NCBI RefSeq assembly: GCF_001865995.1
Contig: NZ_MLQQ01000058.1
Coordinates: 60,617-124,616 of the forward strand
From: Anaerobacillus arseniciselenatis
Lineage (GTDB): Bacteria > Bacillota > Bacilli > Bacillales > Anaerobacillaceae
Length of the DNA: 64,000 nt
Reading direction: 5' to 3'
The first letter of the stretch is position 1. The number at the start of each line of letters is the position of its first letter. The notes beneath the pieces are model-generated. The model was given only the letters and a program-made list of their open reading frames with translations. It was not told the origin of the DNA and did no database searches. Shown here piece by piece: positions 9,401-20,405 of this stretch. Made by a program: the position numbers and the translations under genes.

Positions 9401-11641
9401 CTCCTTCAAAAGTGTGTTACGTTTCATTTCATTTTGTTGTTGGATAGCAGTTTGGAATGACTGTACTTCTCCACATAAAATTAAGTAGTCTTTTGCGCGT
9501 GTAATGCCGGTGTAGACGAGATTACGCCTAAGCATTCGGTGATAGCCTCTAACGATCGGCATAATCACAATCGGAAACTCACTTCCTTGCGATTTATGAA
9601 CACTACAGCAATATGCTAATGTGATTTGATTTAAATCTTGCTTCGTGTATTCAACTTCAATCCCATCAAAAGAAATAATAATTTGATCTTGTTTTTCAAC
9701 GTTTTCTTTTGCATATATAATTGCGACGATTTCACCTCTATCGCCATTAAACACATTTTCTTCCGAATTGTTGACAAGCTGTAAAACAACATCACCAACA
9801 CGGTAAGCAACATCGCCGAAAATTATCTCCCGTTGTCTTTCTTTCTTCGGATTAAAGATCGCTTGTAGGTTTTTATTTAAAGCTTCAATCCCCGCATTCC
9901 CCCGGTACATAGGAGCTAAAACTTGAATTTCTTTTGCGGTATATCCCTTTTTTATCGCATTCGTACAAATTTGCTCAAGGACCGATATGACTTGATCTTG
10001 ACTACAAGGTAAAAAGCGACGATCTACTTTTGCCTCTAATATGTCCTCAGGTAATTGACCAGCCTTCATATGATGCGCAAGCTGAATGATTGAAGATTCT
10101 TTCGATTGGCGATAGATATCGACTAAATTGACGGTTGGAATCACTTTAGAATGGAGCAATTCACTTAACACTTGGCCCGGACCAACTGACGGTAATTGAT
10201 CTTCATCACCAACTAATATTACTTGCATATCCGTAGCTAATGATTTAAAAAGTTGATTAGCAAGCCAAATATCAACCATCGAAACTTCATCCACAATAAG
10301 CAATTTTCCTTCAATCGGATTGTCTTCATCTTTCTCAAAGCCAGAATGGCCACCTTTCCATCCTAAAAGTCGGTGGATCGTTTCAGCCGGTAAACCAGTA
10401 GCTTCTGACATCCGTTTTGCAGCGCGACCTGTTGGTGCAACAAGTACAACAGGAAAAGGATTTTTTGTACTGTAATCTTTTTTATTTAAAGACAGACCAT
10501 GTAATTTTGCATATGACTCAACAATTCCTTTAATAACGGTCGTTTTACCAGTACCTGGACCTCCGGTTAAGATCATGAGCGATGATTGTAAGGCCGTTTT
10601 TATTGCTTCCTTTTGCGACGGAGCATATTCAATCTTTAAAGCTTCTTCTGTTTCACCAATCGCTTTTAAAAACTCTGCTTCAGGAAACTCTTCAATATGA
10701 TCTTTATTTTTCAAAAGCCTAGTTACATTTGTAACTAGTCCTTTTTCAGCAAAGAAAAGTGTTGGTAAGTAAATATTTTCACCTTCAACGATCAGTTGCC
10801 CTTCTTCTTCTAAATAAACAAGTTGACTCTCAACTTCTTGGGCTGAAATATGATAACTGTTGTCACTAAGTAATCTCACACAATCTGAAATAAGATTTTC
10901 TCTTTCAACAAATACATGTCCTTCTTGAAGTGAGAGCTCTTGAACTATGTGGAGGCAACCTGCATGAATTCGTTCCGGTTGATCTTTCGTAAACCCGATT
11001 TCTTGTCCTAAGGCATCCGCTTTTTGAAATCCGATCCCCTCTACATCTTGAATTAATTGATATGGGTTATTTTTTAACACTTGTAACGTCTCATCTTTAT
11101 ATACTTGATAAATCTTCATTGCAAGCTGTGCTCCAAAACCATATTTATAAAGTTCGATTAACACTTGTTCAATGCCTTGATTTTCGATCACTTGCTCATA
11201 AACCAAATCAATTTTATCTTTTTTAAGCGATGGTATCTTTTTAAGGTTGTCTTTATCTTCAATAATTTTTGAAAGTGCATTTTCCCCAAGCTTGTTGACA
11301 ATTGCTTCAGCCGTTTTTCGACCAATCCCTTTAAAACGATCGCTACTTAAATAACGGATAATGCCTTCACTCGTTTTCGGCATTTCTTTTTCAAAATGAC
11401 TTACTTGAAATTGCTCACCGAACTTCGGGTGATCGACCAACTTCCCATAAAACGTATAAAGATGTTCTTCATCTAGTTTTGGTAGCGTACCGACAATAGC
11501 AATTACTTTGTCGGATAAGTCGACATCCGTCTCTTGTACTTTAATTCGAGCCACCGTATAAAAATTATCTTCATTCGTATAAATAACGTTAATTAACTCT
11601 CCCTTTATAAAAGGTTGATCTTTTGTATCTTCAAGTATCAT
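9377..11641 (-). CDS. recD2: ATP-dependent RecD-like DNA helicase RecD2
   Basis: This is a 754-residue SF1B 5'-3' DNA helicase of the RecD2 type, which acts outside RecBCD in replication-fork stability and repair. The N-terminal OB-like domain is followed by helix-hairpin-helix segments (FKGIGRKTAEAIV and VEGIGFQKADALG). Walker A is LTGGPGTGKTT, Walker B is LIVDEVSMVD, and GDEDQLPSVGPGQV and VHKSQGSEFP are further helicase motifs. Length is as in B. subtilis YrrC. The start is supported by GAGAAGG. It lies 22 bases after the TPR gene, probably in one operon. Confidence 0.96.
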   Translation of the reverse strand: MILEDTKDQPFIKGELINVIYTNEDNFYTVARIKVQETDVDLSDKVIAIVGTLPKLDEEHLYTFYGKLVDHPKFGEQFQVSHFEKEMPKTSEGIIRYLSSDRFKGIGRKTAEAIVNKLGENALSKIIEDKDNLKKIPSLKKDKIDLVYEQVIENQGIEQVLIELYKYGFGAQLAMKIYQVYKDETLQVLKNNPYQLIQDVEGIGFQKADALGQEIGFTKDQPERIHAGCLHIVQELSLQEGHVFVERENLISDCVRLLSDNSYHISAQEVESQLVYLEEEGQLIVEGENIYLPTLFFAEKGLVTNVTRLLKNKDHIEEFPEAEFLKAIGETEEALKIEYAPSQKEAIKTALQSSLMILTGGPGTGKTTVIKGIVESYAKLHGLSLNKKDYSTKNPFPVVLVAPTGRAAKRMSEATGLPAETIHRLLGWKGGHSGFEKDEDNPIEGKLLIVDEVSMVDIWLANQLFKSLATDMQVILVGDEDQLPSVGPGQVLSELLHSKVIPTVNLVDIYRQSKESSIIQLAHHMKAGQLPEDILEAKVDRRFLPCSQDQVISVLEQICTNAIKKGYTAKEIQVLAPMYRGNAGIEALNKNLQAIFNPKKERQREIIFGDVAYRVGDVVLQLVNNSEENVFNGDRGEIVAIIYAKENVEKQDQIIISFDGIEVEYTKQDLNQITLAYCCSVHKSQGSEFPIVIMPIVRGYHRMLRRNLVYTGITRAKDYLILCGEVQSFQTAIQQQNEMKRNTLLKEKLVLSVE

Positions 11642-11663
11642 CTTAACAACCTTCTCTCGAGTA

Positions 11664-12329
11664 TTATTCTTCTCGGAGTAATGTTTCTAGCTGCTTTTTC
11701 CCATTTCCAGCAAGTAAGTGATCTGGTTGAATTTTTATAGCTTTATCAAACATACTAATCGCTTTTGCAGCATCTTCTTTAAAAGCAAAAGCAACACCTA
11801 AGTTGTAATAAGCATCAGCATGATTTTCATTTTTTTGAACGACATTTTCAAAAACAGAAACAGCTTCATCGACTTGCTCTAATTGCGCTAACGTTAGTCC
11901 ATATTGAAACAATGCATCCACATCGTCAGGATTTTTTTCTGTGGCAGTTTTTAAGTTCGCTAATGCATAAGGTAATAACCCTAAATTGTAATAGCATAAA
12001 CCGAGCATGAAATAGGCGTCAGCTTCAACTAGCCCATTTTCTACTGCTTTTTTAAAGCTATCAATGGCTTCTTCATATTTTTCTAGTTCAAAATACGTAT
12101 TCCCTGCGCCATAATAGGCAGTAGCTAACGAACCATCGATTTCAGTTGCTTTATTGTAAAAAACAATCGCCTTTTCTTTTTCACCAACGATTGATACGAG
12201 ATGCCCGAAATTAACATACGCTAGCGCATCGTTCGGATTTTCTTCAATCGCTTCATTTAACAATTTAGCAGCTTCCTCAAGTTTTCCTTCTTGAATGAGA
12301 CGGGCCGCCTCTACATGTTTATTTTCCAT
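11664..12329 (-). CDS. yrrB: Tetratricopeptide repeat protein YrrB
   Basis: This 221-residue protein is made almost entirely of about six tetratricopeptide repeats (for example NPNDALAYVNFGHLVS, GLVEADAYFMLGLCYYNLG, ENHADAYYNLGVAF). Such repeats are protein-interaction scaffolds. B. subtilis YrrB, at the same place between recD2 and mnmA, is known structurally as a TPR protein, and its partner is not evident here. No signal peptide is seen, so it is cytoplasmic. Confidence 0.92.
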   Translation of the reverse strand: MENKHVEAARLIQEGKLEEAAKLLNEAIEENPNDALAYVNFGHLVSIVGEKEKAIVFYNKATEIDGSLATAYYGAGNTYFELEKYEEAIDSFKKAVENGLVEADAYFMLGLCYYNLGLLPYALANLKTATEKNPDDVDALFQYGLTLAQLEQVDEAVSVFENVVQKNENHADAYYNLGVAFAFKEDAAKAISMFDKAIKIQPDHLLAGNGKKQLETLLREE

Positions 12330-12345
12330 TTATCATTCTCCTTTA

Positions 12346-12500
12346 TTAGAAAAGCGTATGCGCCTTGATTAAGTTTCACCTGCAATGGAAGGCCAACAAC
12401 ATTCTGACTCCTCTTCAAATTGCTTCACGAAAAATCGAGTCCCCTCCCTAATCACTAGCCACCAAACCAACAGACCAACTAACCACTAACCAACTAATCC
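12346..12500. repeat. Family B left-end fragment and family D CCAACTAACC tract
   Basis: TTAGAAAAGCGTATGCGCCTTG at 12346-12367 is the left end of a family B element without its right end. At about 12457-12500 lies the family D tract (ACCAAACCAACAGACCAACT, ACCACTAACCAACTAATCC). It directly abuts the poly-T side of the mnmA terminator. Confidence 0.65.
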
Positions 12501-12543
12501 AAAAAAAGACTGCCCCGCTTTCGTGGGGGATCAGTCCATTTTT
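12501..12543 (-). terminator. Intrinsic terminator after mnmA
   Basis: On the minus strand GGACTGATCCCC and GGGGCAGTC form a hairpin around CACGAAAGC, followed by TTTTTTT. Confidence 0.85.
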
Positions 12544-12568
12544 AATCGTCATCGTTCTCAATGACAAG

Positions 12569-14841
<2,273 letters not shown>

Positions 14842-14865
14842 TATCTTTCCAGTCACCTTCTTACA

Positions 14866-14966
14866 GTTCAGTTTTGAGTTTTGAGTTTTGAGTTTTGAGT
14901 TTTGAGTTAACATAGATGAAAAGCTCCGAAGCGATCCTTAAAACAACTCTTAACTCTTCACTCAAA
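14866..14966. repeat. Family C palindromic repeat
   Basis: Four direct copies of GAGTTTT are followed by AAGCTCCGAAGC and the complementary AACTCTTAACTCTTCACTCAAA. The repeat artificially extends the yrvO reading frame upstream. Confidence 0.75.
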
Positions 14967-14977
14967 CCTATTATGGA

Positions 14978-15397
14978 CTAAATATAAAACATATAGTATT
15001 CTTGATTTCCTTTATCTTCGTAATTGGCTAAATCAGCTAATGTTGTATTATCGAGAACGTCTTTTACTGCGTCTCTAATTTTTATCCATAGATCCCGTTT
15101 TGCTGGTTCTTCATCATCGACGACTTCGACGGGACTAATTGGCCCTTCTAGTACTCGGATAATGTCACCCGCAGTAATTTGGTCTGCATCTTTTGCTAAC
15201 ATATACCCACCGTATGCTCCTCGAACACTTTTAACTAATAAGGCATTTCGAAGTGGTGCAATCAATTGCTCTAAGTAATGCTCTGATAAGTTATGATCTT
15301 TTGCTATCGATTTTAACGATATCGGCCCTTCACCTGACTTCTTTGCTAACGCCATCATGATGGTTAACCCGTACCGTCCTTTTGTTGATATTTTCAA
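14978..15397 (-). CDS. cymR: Rrf2-family cysteine metabolism repressor CymR
   Basis: CymR represses genes of sulfur assimilation and cysteine synthesis, in B. subtilis together with CysK. The 139-residue protein is a complete Rrf2 winged-helix regulator (MKISTKGRYGLTIM, LSEHYLEQLIAPLR, GAYGGYMLAKD). It contains no cysteine, as expected for CymR and unlike iron-sulfur IscR/NsrR. The start is TTG with AGAGGGG six bases upstream. Position between yrvO and rarA matches Bacillus. The end of the upstream membrane-protein gene overlaps its start by 68 bases. Confidence 0.93.
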   Translation of the reverse strand: MKISTKGRYGLTIMMALAKKSGEGPISLKSIAKDHNLSEHYLEQLIAPLRNALLVKSVRGAYGGYMLAKDADQITAGDIIRVLEGPISPVEVVDDEEPAKRDLWIKIRDAVKDVLDNTTLADLANYEDKGNQEYYMFYI

Positions 15398-16016
15398 TTT
15401 GATCCCCTCTTTCTATCATTCGATCAACGATTCGTTGACATTGTGGCAATGTAAAACCTACAACATTGCCGATTGTTAAACTAAAAATAATCGTCCCTAC
15501 AAAAACCGGGCCGCCTAAACTCCAGCCGATCGCTAATACGACAATTTCCATTGCACCACGAACATACTGAACTTTCCAGCCACTCTTTTCAGTAATTGCT
15601 ATCATTAAACTATCTCTCGGGCCCGCACCACATTTCGGTGCAATATAAAGACCGATCCCATAGCCAATGACAATGACACCAACCAAAAGCATAACATATT
15701 GCCCTATCATTGTCGTAGGTGTATTAATAAATAATCGGAAGATATCTATAAAAATACCTACTAAAATCATATTTAAAAAAGCACCAATTTGTGGCCACTC
15801 TTTTGTCAGTAAGCGTGTTAATGATATTATACAAAAACCTACCAATATTGACCACGTTCCTACGGTTAATCCTAGTTGTTTTGTTAAACCAATATGTAAT
15901 ACATCCCAAGGAGCAACGCCTAAGTTCGCTTCAATCATTAGAACTATTCCTAATGACATGATCATCATTCCGACTAAAAAAATTAGCCATCTTCTTAATC
16001 CTTTTGCTGTTTTCAA
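15330..16016 (-). CDS. YczE-like membrane protein
   Basis: This integral membrane protein of about 228 residues has five or six hydrophobic segments. It resembles the YczE family by the motif ANLGVAPWDVLHIGLT near the N-terminus and PKCGAGPRDSL in the middle. Substrate and function are not known. The frame is open to an ATG at 16103, but a TATAAT with TG extension lies inside that stretch. AAGGAG precedes a TTG at 16016, so I prefer the TTG despite its short spacing. The last 68 bases overlap cymR in another frame, which suggests coupling. Confidence 0.75.
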   Translation of the reverse strand: MKTAKGLRRWLIFLVGMMIMSLGIVLMIEANLGVAPWDVLHIGLTKQLGLTVGTWSILVGFCIISLTRLLTKEWPQIGAFLNMILVGIFIDIFRLFINTPTTMIGQYVMLLVGVIVIGYGIGLYIAPKCGAGPRDSLMIAITEKSGWKVQYVRGAMEIVVLAIGWSLGGPVFVGTIIFSLTIGNVVGFTLPQCQRIVDRMIERGDQIENINKRTVRVNHHDGVSKEVR

Positions 16017-16049
16017 AGCTCCTTCTTCCTCTCGTCGCCAACTGTGTTG

Positions 16050-16062
16050 TAGTAAATTAATT
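16050..16062 (-). promoter_or_regulatory. Extended -10 promoter for the YczE-like gene
   Basis: TGCTATAAT on the minus strand is an extended -10 motif without a good -35. It would start transcription just before the TTG-initiated yczE-like gene and cymR. Confidence 0.5.
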
Positions 16063-16147
16063 ATAGCACGATTTTCGAAACAGTTGGGTCGAAGTCTTAA
16101 CATGGTATATAATCAAAGTTAAATGTTACACGGAAGTAGGGAGAACG

Positions 16148-17482
16148 ATGGATCTATTTAATTATTCTTCACAAAAAAGTAATAATCTAAAAGGGCCACT
16201 TGCTAATCGGATGCGTCCTCGAAACATAGATGAAGTAATTGGACAGGAACAAATACTCGGTGAAGGAACTCTTTTACGAAGAGCTATTGAAGCTGATCGT
16301 TTAACACCGATGATTCTTTTTGGTCCTCCTGGAACAGGTAAGACAACACTAGCGAAAGTAATTGCTAATTCTACCAAGGCAACATTTGAACAGTTAAATG
16401 CTGTAACTGCAGGAATTAATGACCTTCGAAAAGTCGTATCTGAAGCAAAAGAACGTCTATTAATGTACGAAAAGAAAACAGTTCTTTTTATTGATGAAAT
16501 TCACCGTTTCAATAAGGGGCAACAAGATGCTCTTTTACCTTATGTAGAAGATGGTACGGTGATCCTCATTGGAGCAACAACGGAAAGTCCGATGTTTGAA
16601 ATCAATCAAGCGCTTCTTTCACGATCAAGACTGTTTCAATTAAAACCACATACCGATAAAGACATTAAAGAAATTGTAACTTCCGCCATTAACGACAAAG
16701 AACGCGGTTTCGGAAACTATCATATTTCAATTACTGACGAAGCACTAGACCATCTAGTTAACATGGCCAATGGTGATGCCCGGTCAGCGCTAAATGCGCT
16801 TGAGCTTGCGATTTTAACAACAGACCCAAACCTAAATGGAATCATTAACATTGATTTACAAACCGCAGAACAATCGATACAAAAACGAATCGTTCGTTAT
16901 GATAAGAAAGGGGACAATCATTACGATACGATTTCAGCTTTTATTAAAAGCATCCGTGGCTCTGATCCTGATGCAACACTATACTGGCTTGCAAAAATGT
17001 TGTACGCAGGAGAAGATCCGAAATTCATCGCAAGAAGGCTATATGTTCATGCCGCAGAAGATATCGGATTAGCAGACCCAAATGCTCTTCTCATCGTTCA
17101 ATCTGCCGCTTATGCAGTAGATTTTATCGGCATGCCTGAAGCAAGAATTCCGTTAGCTGAAGCTGCTTTATACTTAGCAACAGCCCCAAAAAGTAATGCC
17201 GTAATTTCTGGAATAGATGCTGCATTAGATGCTGTTAAAAACGAAAAAACAGGAGAAGTCCCTGTTCATTTACGGGATGCTCATTATAAAGGTGCAAAAG
17301 ATTTAGGGCACGGGATTGGTTATAAATATCCACATAACTATGAAAAAAATTATGTTCCACAACAATATTTACCAGATCATATGAATGGAAAAAACTTTTA
17401 TAACCCTACAGTCAACGGGTATGAAAATACTATTACAAAGCGTATGGATTATTTGGCTGAAAGAATCAAATCGAAAAAGTAA
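16148..17482 (+). CDS. rarA: Replication-associated recombination protein RarA (MgsA, YrvN)
   Basis: RarA is a clamp-loader-like AAA+ ATPase that acts at stalled replication forks. The 444-residue protein shows Walker A (FGPPGTGKTT), Walker B (LFIDEIHRF) and sensor 1 (GATTESP). The C-terminal oligomerisation region carries GSDPDATLYWLAKML and GIGYKYPHNY. Length is normal. A ribosome binding site AGGGAG precedes the ATG. It is divergent from the yczE-cymR genes, as yrvN is from cymR in B. subtilis. Confidence 0.97.
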   Translation: MDLFNYSSQKSNNLKGPLANRMRPRNIDEVIGQEQILGEGTLLRRAIEADRLTPMILFGPPGTGKTTLAKVIANSTKATFEQLNAVTAGINDLRKVVSEAKERLLMYEKKTVLFIDEIHRFNKGQQDALLPYVEDGTVILIGATTESPMFEINQALLSRSRLFQLKPHTDKDIKEIVTSAINDKERGFGNYHISITDEALDHLVNMANGDARSALNALELAILTTDPNLNGIINIDLQTAEQSIQKRIVRYDKKGDNHYDTISAFIKSIRGSDPDATLYWLAKMLYAGEDPKFIARRLYVHAAEDIGLADPNALLIVQSAAYAVDFIGMPEARIPLAEAALYLATAPKSNAVISGIDAALDAVKNEKTGEVPVHLRDAHYKGAKDLGHGIGYKYPHNYEKNYVPQQYLPDHMNGKNFYNPTVNGYENTITKRMDYLAERIKSKK

Positions 17483-17519
17483 AAACTAATTAAATATTTC
17501 ATCCAAAATTCTCTCTATT

Positions 17520-17572
17520 GAAGGGCTGTCCCATGAGTGTCTTACACTTTGTTTTCGGACGAGCCCTTTTCA
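17520..17572 (+). terminator. Probable terminator after rarA
   Basis: AAGGGCTGTCC and GGACGAGCCCTT form an imperfect hairpin with a long loop, followed by TTCATTTTG. It closes the rarA transcript before the sensor kinase. Confidence 0.6.
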
Positions 17573-17701
17573 TTTTGTGTTAAATTGTCGATATCCCATC
17601 TATAATTATGTAAAATCGTCACACCATTGTCAAAGTTACAGCCACAATAACTAGTATAATTAAAATAAGGTATTTCCGAATTTAAATTATAGGGGCATTA
17701 T

Positions 17702-19342
17702 ATGTTTATAAAACGAATTAAAAGACATTTAGATAAGTTACCTCATAGATTTATGTTTTATCTAACGATAGCTATTATTATTATTATGGCTATTAATCTA
17801 AGCTTTATTTTACAACTTCAACGAGAACAAGCTTTGGAGGAGCTAAAAGAAAAAGCCTATATAATAGGAAAACAATTTGAATCGATGCGCGAATATATAG
17901 CCAAAAATCAGGATGCAATAAATTATGACTCAGAAGGAAATTTTGAATTTAAACACTTAAATCCTTCTAGAGTAAGTAAAGGTGTAGGGGATATCTTTTC
18001 CAATTGGACCGAATATGAAATTAAACTTGCTAGAGAAAACCCTAGAAATCCAGAGAATCAGCCTGACTCTATTGAAACTGACCTACTAAATCAATTAAAA
18101 GCCGACAGGTCACTAACGGAAATATGGACAAAAGATGATATTGAGGGTGAAAAGTACTTTCGTTACATCATCCCCTTATCTATAGAACAGCCTTGTTTAG
18201 ACTGTCATGGAGGAACAGCAGGTGAGATTGATATTGCTGGGTATGAAAAAGAAGGTTATAACTTAGGTGATTTTGCTGGGGGTATTAGTATAACCGTTCC
18301 GATGGAAAGCTTTTATGAGAACTTACTATCTACTATTAAAAATTATTCAGTGTTAATTGTAATAACAGTAGTTCTCTCCTTAATTGTTTGTTATTTCTTA
18401 ATGCGCCATTTTGTTGCAGGTCCGATTCAGCATTTAAGTACAATCACTAAAGCGATGGGCAAAGGGGAATTAAATTCTGATTTAAGTAAGGTTAAAGCTT
18501 ACGGTGAAGTGAAAAGTCTTGCTAATGATTTTGACATTATGTCAAAAAAATTAAGGGCAATGTATAACCAACTAGAGCAAAAGGTTAACGAACGAACAGA
18601 ACAATTAGTAAAAGCGAACGAGGATTTAACCCGTTCTAATCAACTACAATCAGAGTTTTTAGCTAATATGAGTCACGAATTACGAACACCATTAACTTCG
18701 ATTATCGCCTTTACAGAGATTATGTTAGAGCAAGCTGAAGAAGAAGGGAACGAAGTGCAAGCTGAAAACCTGAGAGATATGCAAGAATGTGGTGAAAAGC
18801 TCGTTTCAATGATTAATGACCTGTTAGATATGGCTAAAATTGAAGCTGGTCAAATGCTAGTTAGCTTAATAAGTACTGACCTATCTGATGTAGCATTATC
18901 AGTTGAAAAAACACTTACTCCTCTAGCAAAAATAAAAGGGGTTGAGCTCATCAGTAATATTGGCTACGATATCCCATTAATCATTGCCGATCCTGATCGA
19001 CTACGGCAAATTTTATTAAACTTAGCAGGCAACGGGATAAAGTTTACTCCCGAGGGAGGAACAGTGATTATCAATGCAGAAATTAAGGGAGACGAAGTAA
19101 TTGTTTCCGTTGAAGATTCAGGAATAGGAATAAAAAAAGAAAACTTTGAAAAAATCTTTAACAAGTTTAATCAAGTCAATTGTTCATCAACTAAAAGCAT
19201 TCAAGGAACAGGCTTAGGGCTAGCAATCTCCAAAAACTTAGTAGAGTTAAACGGTGGAAAAATATGGGCCGAATCAGAGATAAATAAAGGAAGTACTTTT
19301 AAATTTACCGTTCCAATAGATAAAGAAGAAGATAGGGGTTGA
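17702..19342 (+). CDS. Sensor histidine kinase with periplasmic c-type haem site (DUF3365 type)
   Basis: This 546-residue membrane kinase has a first transmembrane helix at about residues 18-38. An extracytoplasmic domain of the DUF3365/Tll0287 type follows, with one haem c motif CLDCH at 165-169. A second transmembrane helix lies at about 216-236. HAMP, a coiled coil, HisKA with the phosphorylated His325 (SHELRTPL) and the HATPase domain (FNQVNC, GTGLGL) complete it. Family knowledge: such domains bind haem covalently and are proposed redox or gas sensors. It lies eight bases before its response regulator and upstream of nrfA, so I infer that it senses redox state or nitrogen oxides and controls nrfA. 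The ligand is not shown. Confidence 0.9.
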   Translation: MFIKRIKRHLDKLPHRFMFYLTIAIIIIMAINLSFILQLQREQALEELKEKAYIIGKQFESMREYIAKNQDAINYDSEGNFEFKHLNPSRVSKGVGDIFSNWTEYEIKLARENPRNPENQPDSIETDLLNQLKADRSLTEIWTKDDIEGEKYFRYIIPLSIEQPCLDCHGGTAGEIDIAGYEKEGYNLGDFAGGISITVPMESFYENLLSTIKNYSVLIVITVVLSLIVCYFLMRHFVAGPIQHLSTITKAMGKGELNSDLSKVKAYGEVKSLANDFDIMSKKLRAMYNQLEQKVNERTEQLVKANEDLTRSNQLQSEFLANMSHELRTPLTSIIAFTEIMLEQAEEEGNEVQAENLRDMQECGEKLVSMINDLLDMAKIEAGQMLVSLISTDLSDVALSVEKTLTPLAKIKGVELISNIGYDIPLIIADPDRLRQILLNLAGNGIKFTPEGGTVIINAEIKGDEVIVSVEDSGIGIKKENFEKIFNKFNQVNCSSTKSIQGTGLGLAISKNLVELNGGKIWAESEINKGSTFKFTVPIDKEEDRG

Positions 19343-19349
19343 TTTCAAA

Positions 19350-20081
19350 ATGAACGAGGGGAAAAAAATCTTAGTGGTTGATGATGAACCTAAAATTCTA
19401 AAAGTATTGGAGCAAACATTAACGAAACAAAATTATGAAGTTATTACCGCTAGCGACGGTGAAGAAGCATTATTGAAACTAGAAGAAAAAAATCCTGATT
19501 TAATGGTTTTAGATTTAATGTTACCTAAATTAGACGGTTATGAAGTATGTAGGTTAGCCAAAAGCAAAACAAATATACCAATCATAATGCTCACAGCTAA
19601 GGGCGATTTAGTCGATAAAACCGTTGGCTTTCATATGGGAATCGACGACTATATGACAAAACCTTTTAGTCCTTCAGAATTAGCCCTTAGAATAAAAGCT
19701 GTCATGCGAAGGGTTGCTGAGGCGCAACTTCTCATAAGCCGAAGCCAAAGTCAATCGACATCACCACAAACTTCTGAACCCACTCTAGAACTCGGTGGTG
19801 TAAAAATTGATTTTAATAGTCGACAAATTGAAGTAAACGGGACAGTGATTAAGTCGACTGCTAAAGAATTTGAACTATTAAAATTGTTTATGCAACATCC
19901 AAACCAAGTTTTCACTCGAGAACAACTACTTCAAAAGATTTGGGATAGTGATTACGTCGGCGATGCTAACACAGTCACTGTACTAATTAGAAGAATAAGA
20001 GAAAAGTTAGAAGACGATCCTGCCAAACCAACAAGAATTGTAACGGTTTGGGGAGTAGGATACAAGTTTGCAACCGACTAA
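19350..20081 (+). CDS. OmpR/PhoB-type response regulator
   Basis: This 243-residue regulator has a receiver domain with Asp11/Asp12, phospho-acceptor Asp55 (LMVLDLMLPK) and a conserved Lys in MTKPFSPSEL. A Ser/Gln-rich linker (RSQSQSTSPQTSEP) follows, then a winged-helix DNA-binding domain with TREQLLQKIW and VTVLIRRIREKLE. It is the obvious partner of the haem-site kinase just upstream. OmpR-type regulators bind direct repeats as head-to-tail dimers, and a set of regularly spaced ATGTAA boxes lies between its stop and nrfA. Confidence 0.95.
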   Translation: MNEGKKILVVDDEPKILKVLEQTLTKQNYEVITASDGEEALLKLEEKNPDLMVLDLMLPKLDGYEVCRLAKSKTNIPIIMLTAKGDLVDKTVGFHMGIDDYMTKPFSPSELALRIKAVMRRVAEAQLLISRSQSQSTSPQTSEPTLELGGVKIDFNSRQIEVNGTVIKSTAKEFELLKLFMQHPNQVFTREQLLQKIWDSDYVGDANTVTVLIRRIREKLEDDPAKPTRIVTVWGVGYKFATD

Positions 20082-20251
20082 ATGTGAAAAAAATGTAACA
20101 AACTCATATTAACTATTATTTAATCATGTAGATGGGCCTTCAATATCTAGCCAGTTAATGTCCGGTAAAGTTCGCTTAAAGCCTCTAAAGTTCGAATTAT
20201 TTTGGAGCAAAAGAGAGAATTTTACTGGACATTTTTCACCTTTTCTCAATT

Positions 20252-20321
20252 ATGTAAAAATGTAAAATAAAAATGTAAGAATATATAACAAAAATGTAAG
20301 ATTTCATTTATAGGCATGTAA
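20252..20321 (+). promoter_or_regulatory. Phased ATGTAA boxes upstream of nrfA (candidate regulator sites)
   Basis: ATGTAA occurs at 20252, 20273, 20294 and 20316, spacings of 21, 21 and 22 bases, or two helical turns. An extra copy lies at 20260. The most promoter-proximal box covers the place of the -35 element. I infer that these are binding sites for the neighbouring OmpR-type regulator. Further single ATGTAA boxes lie at about 20092 and at 17608 before the kinase gene. Confidence 0.55.
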
Positions 20322-20338
20322 TTTCTTTTTACTATAAT
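20310..20338 (+). promoter_or_regulatory. Candidate nrfA promoter with weak -35
   Basis: TATAAT at 20333-20338 is a perfect -10. The hexamer 17 bases upstream (ATAGGC) is a poor -35 that adjoins an ATGTAA box, as expected for an activator-dependent promoter. The rest of 20082-20405 is AT-rich and shows no gene. Confidence 0.55.
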
Positions 20339-20405
20339 TTATTTAACTCCAACAAGTACATACAATCACTTGTTCAGGAAGAATTATTAAAGGGGAGAGA
20401 TTTTC

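Noticed and set aside
14842..14913. N-terminal extension of the cysteine desulfurase
   Set aside because: It translates a family C intergenic repeat. The ATG at 14841 gives the family's normal N-terminus.
17600..17701. SigA promoter for the haem-site kinase
   Set aside because: A TATAAT at 17655 has no -35 at 16-18 bases, and the region is too AT-rich for a firm call.
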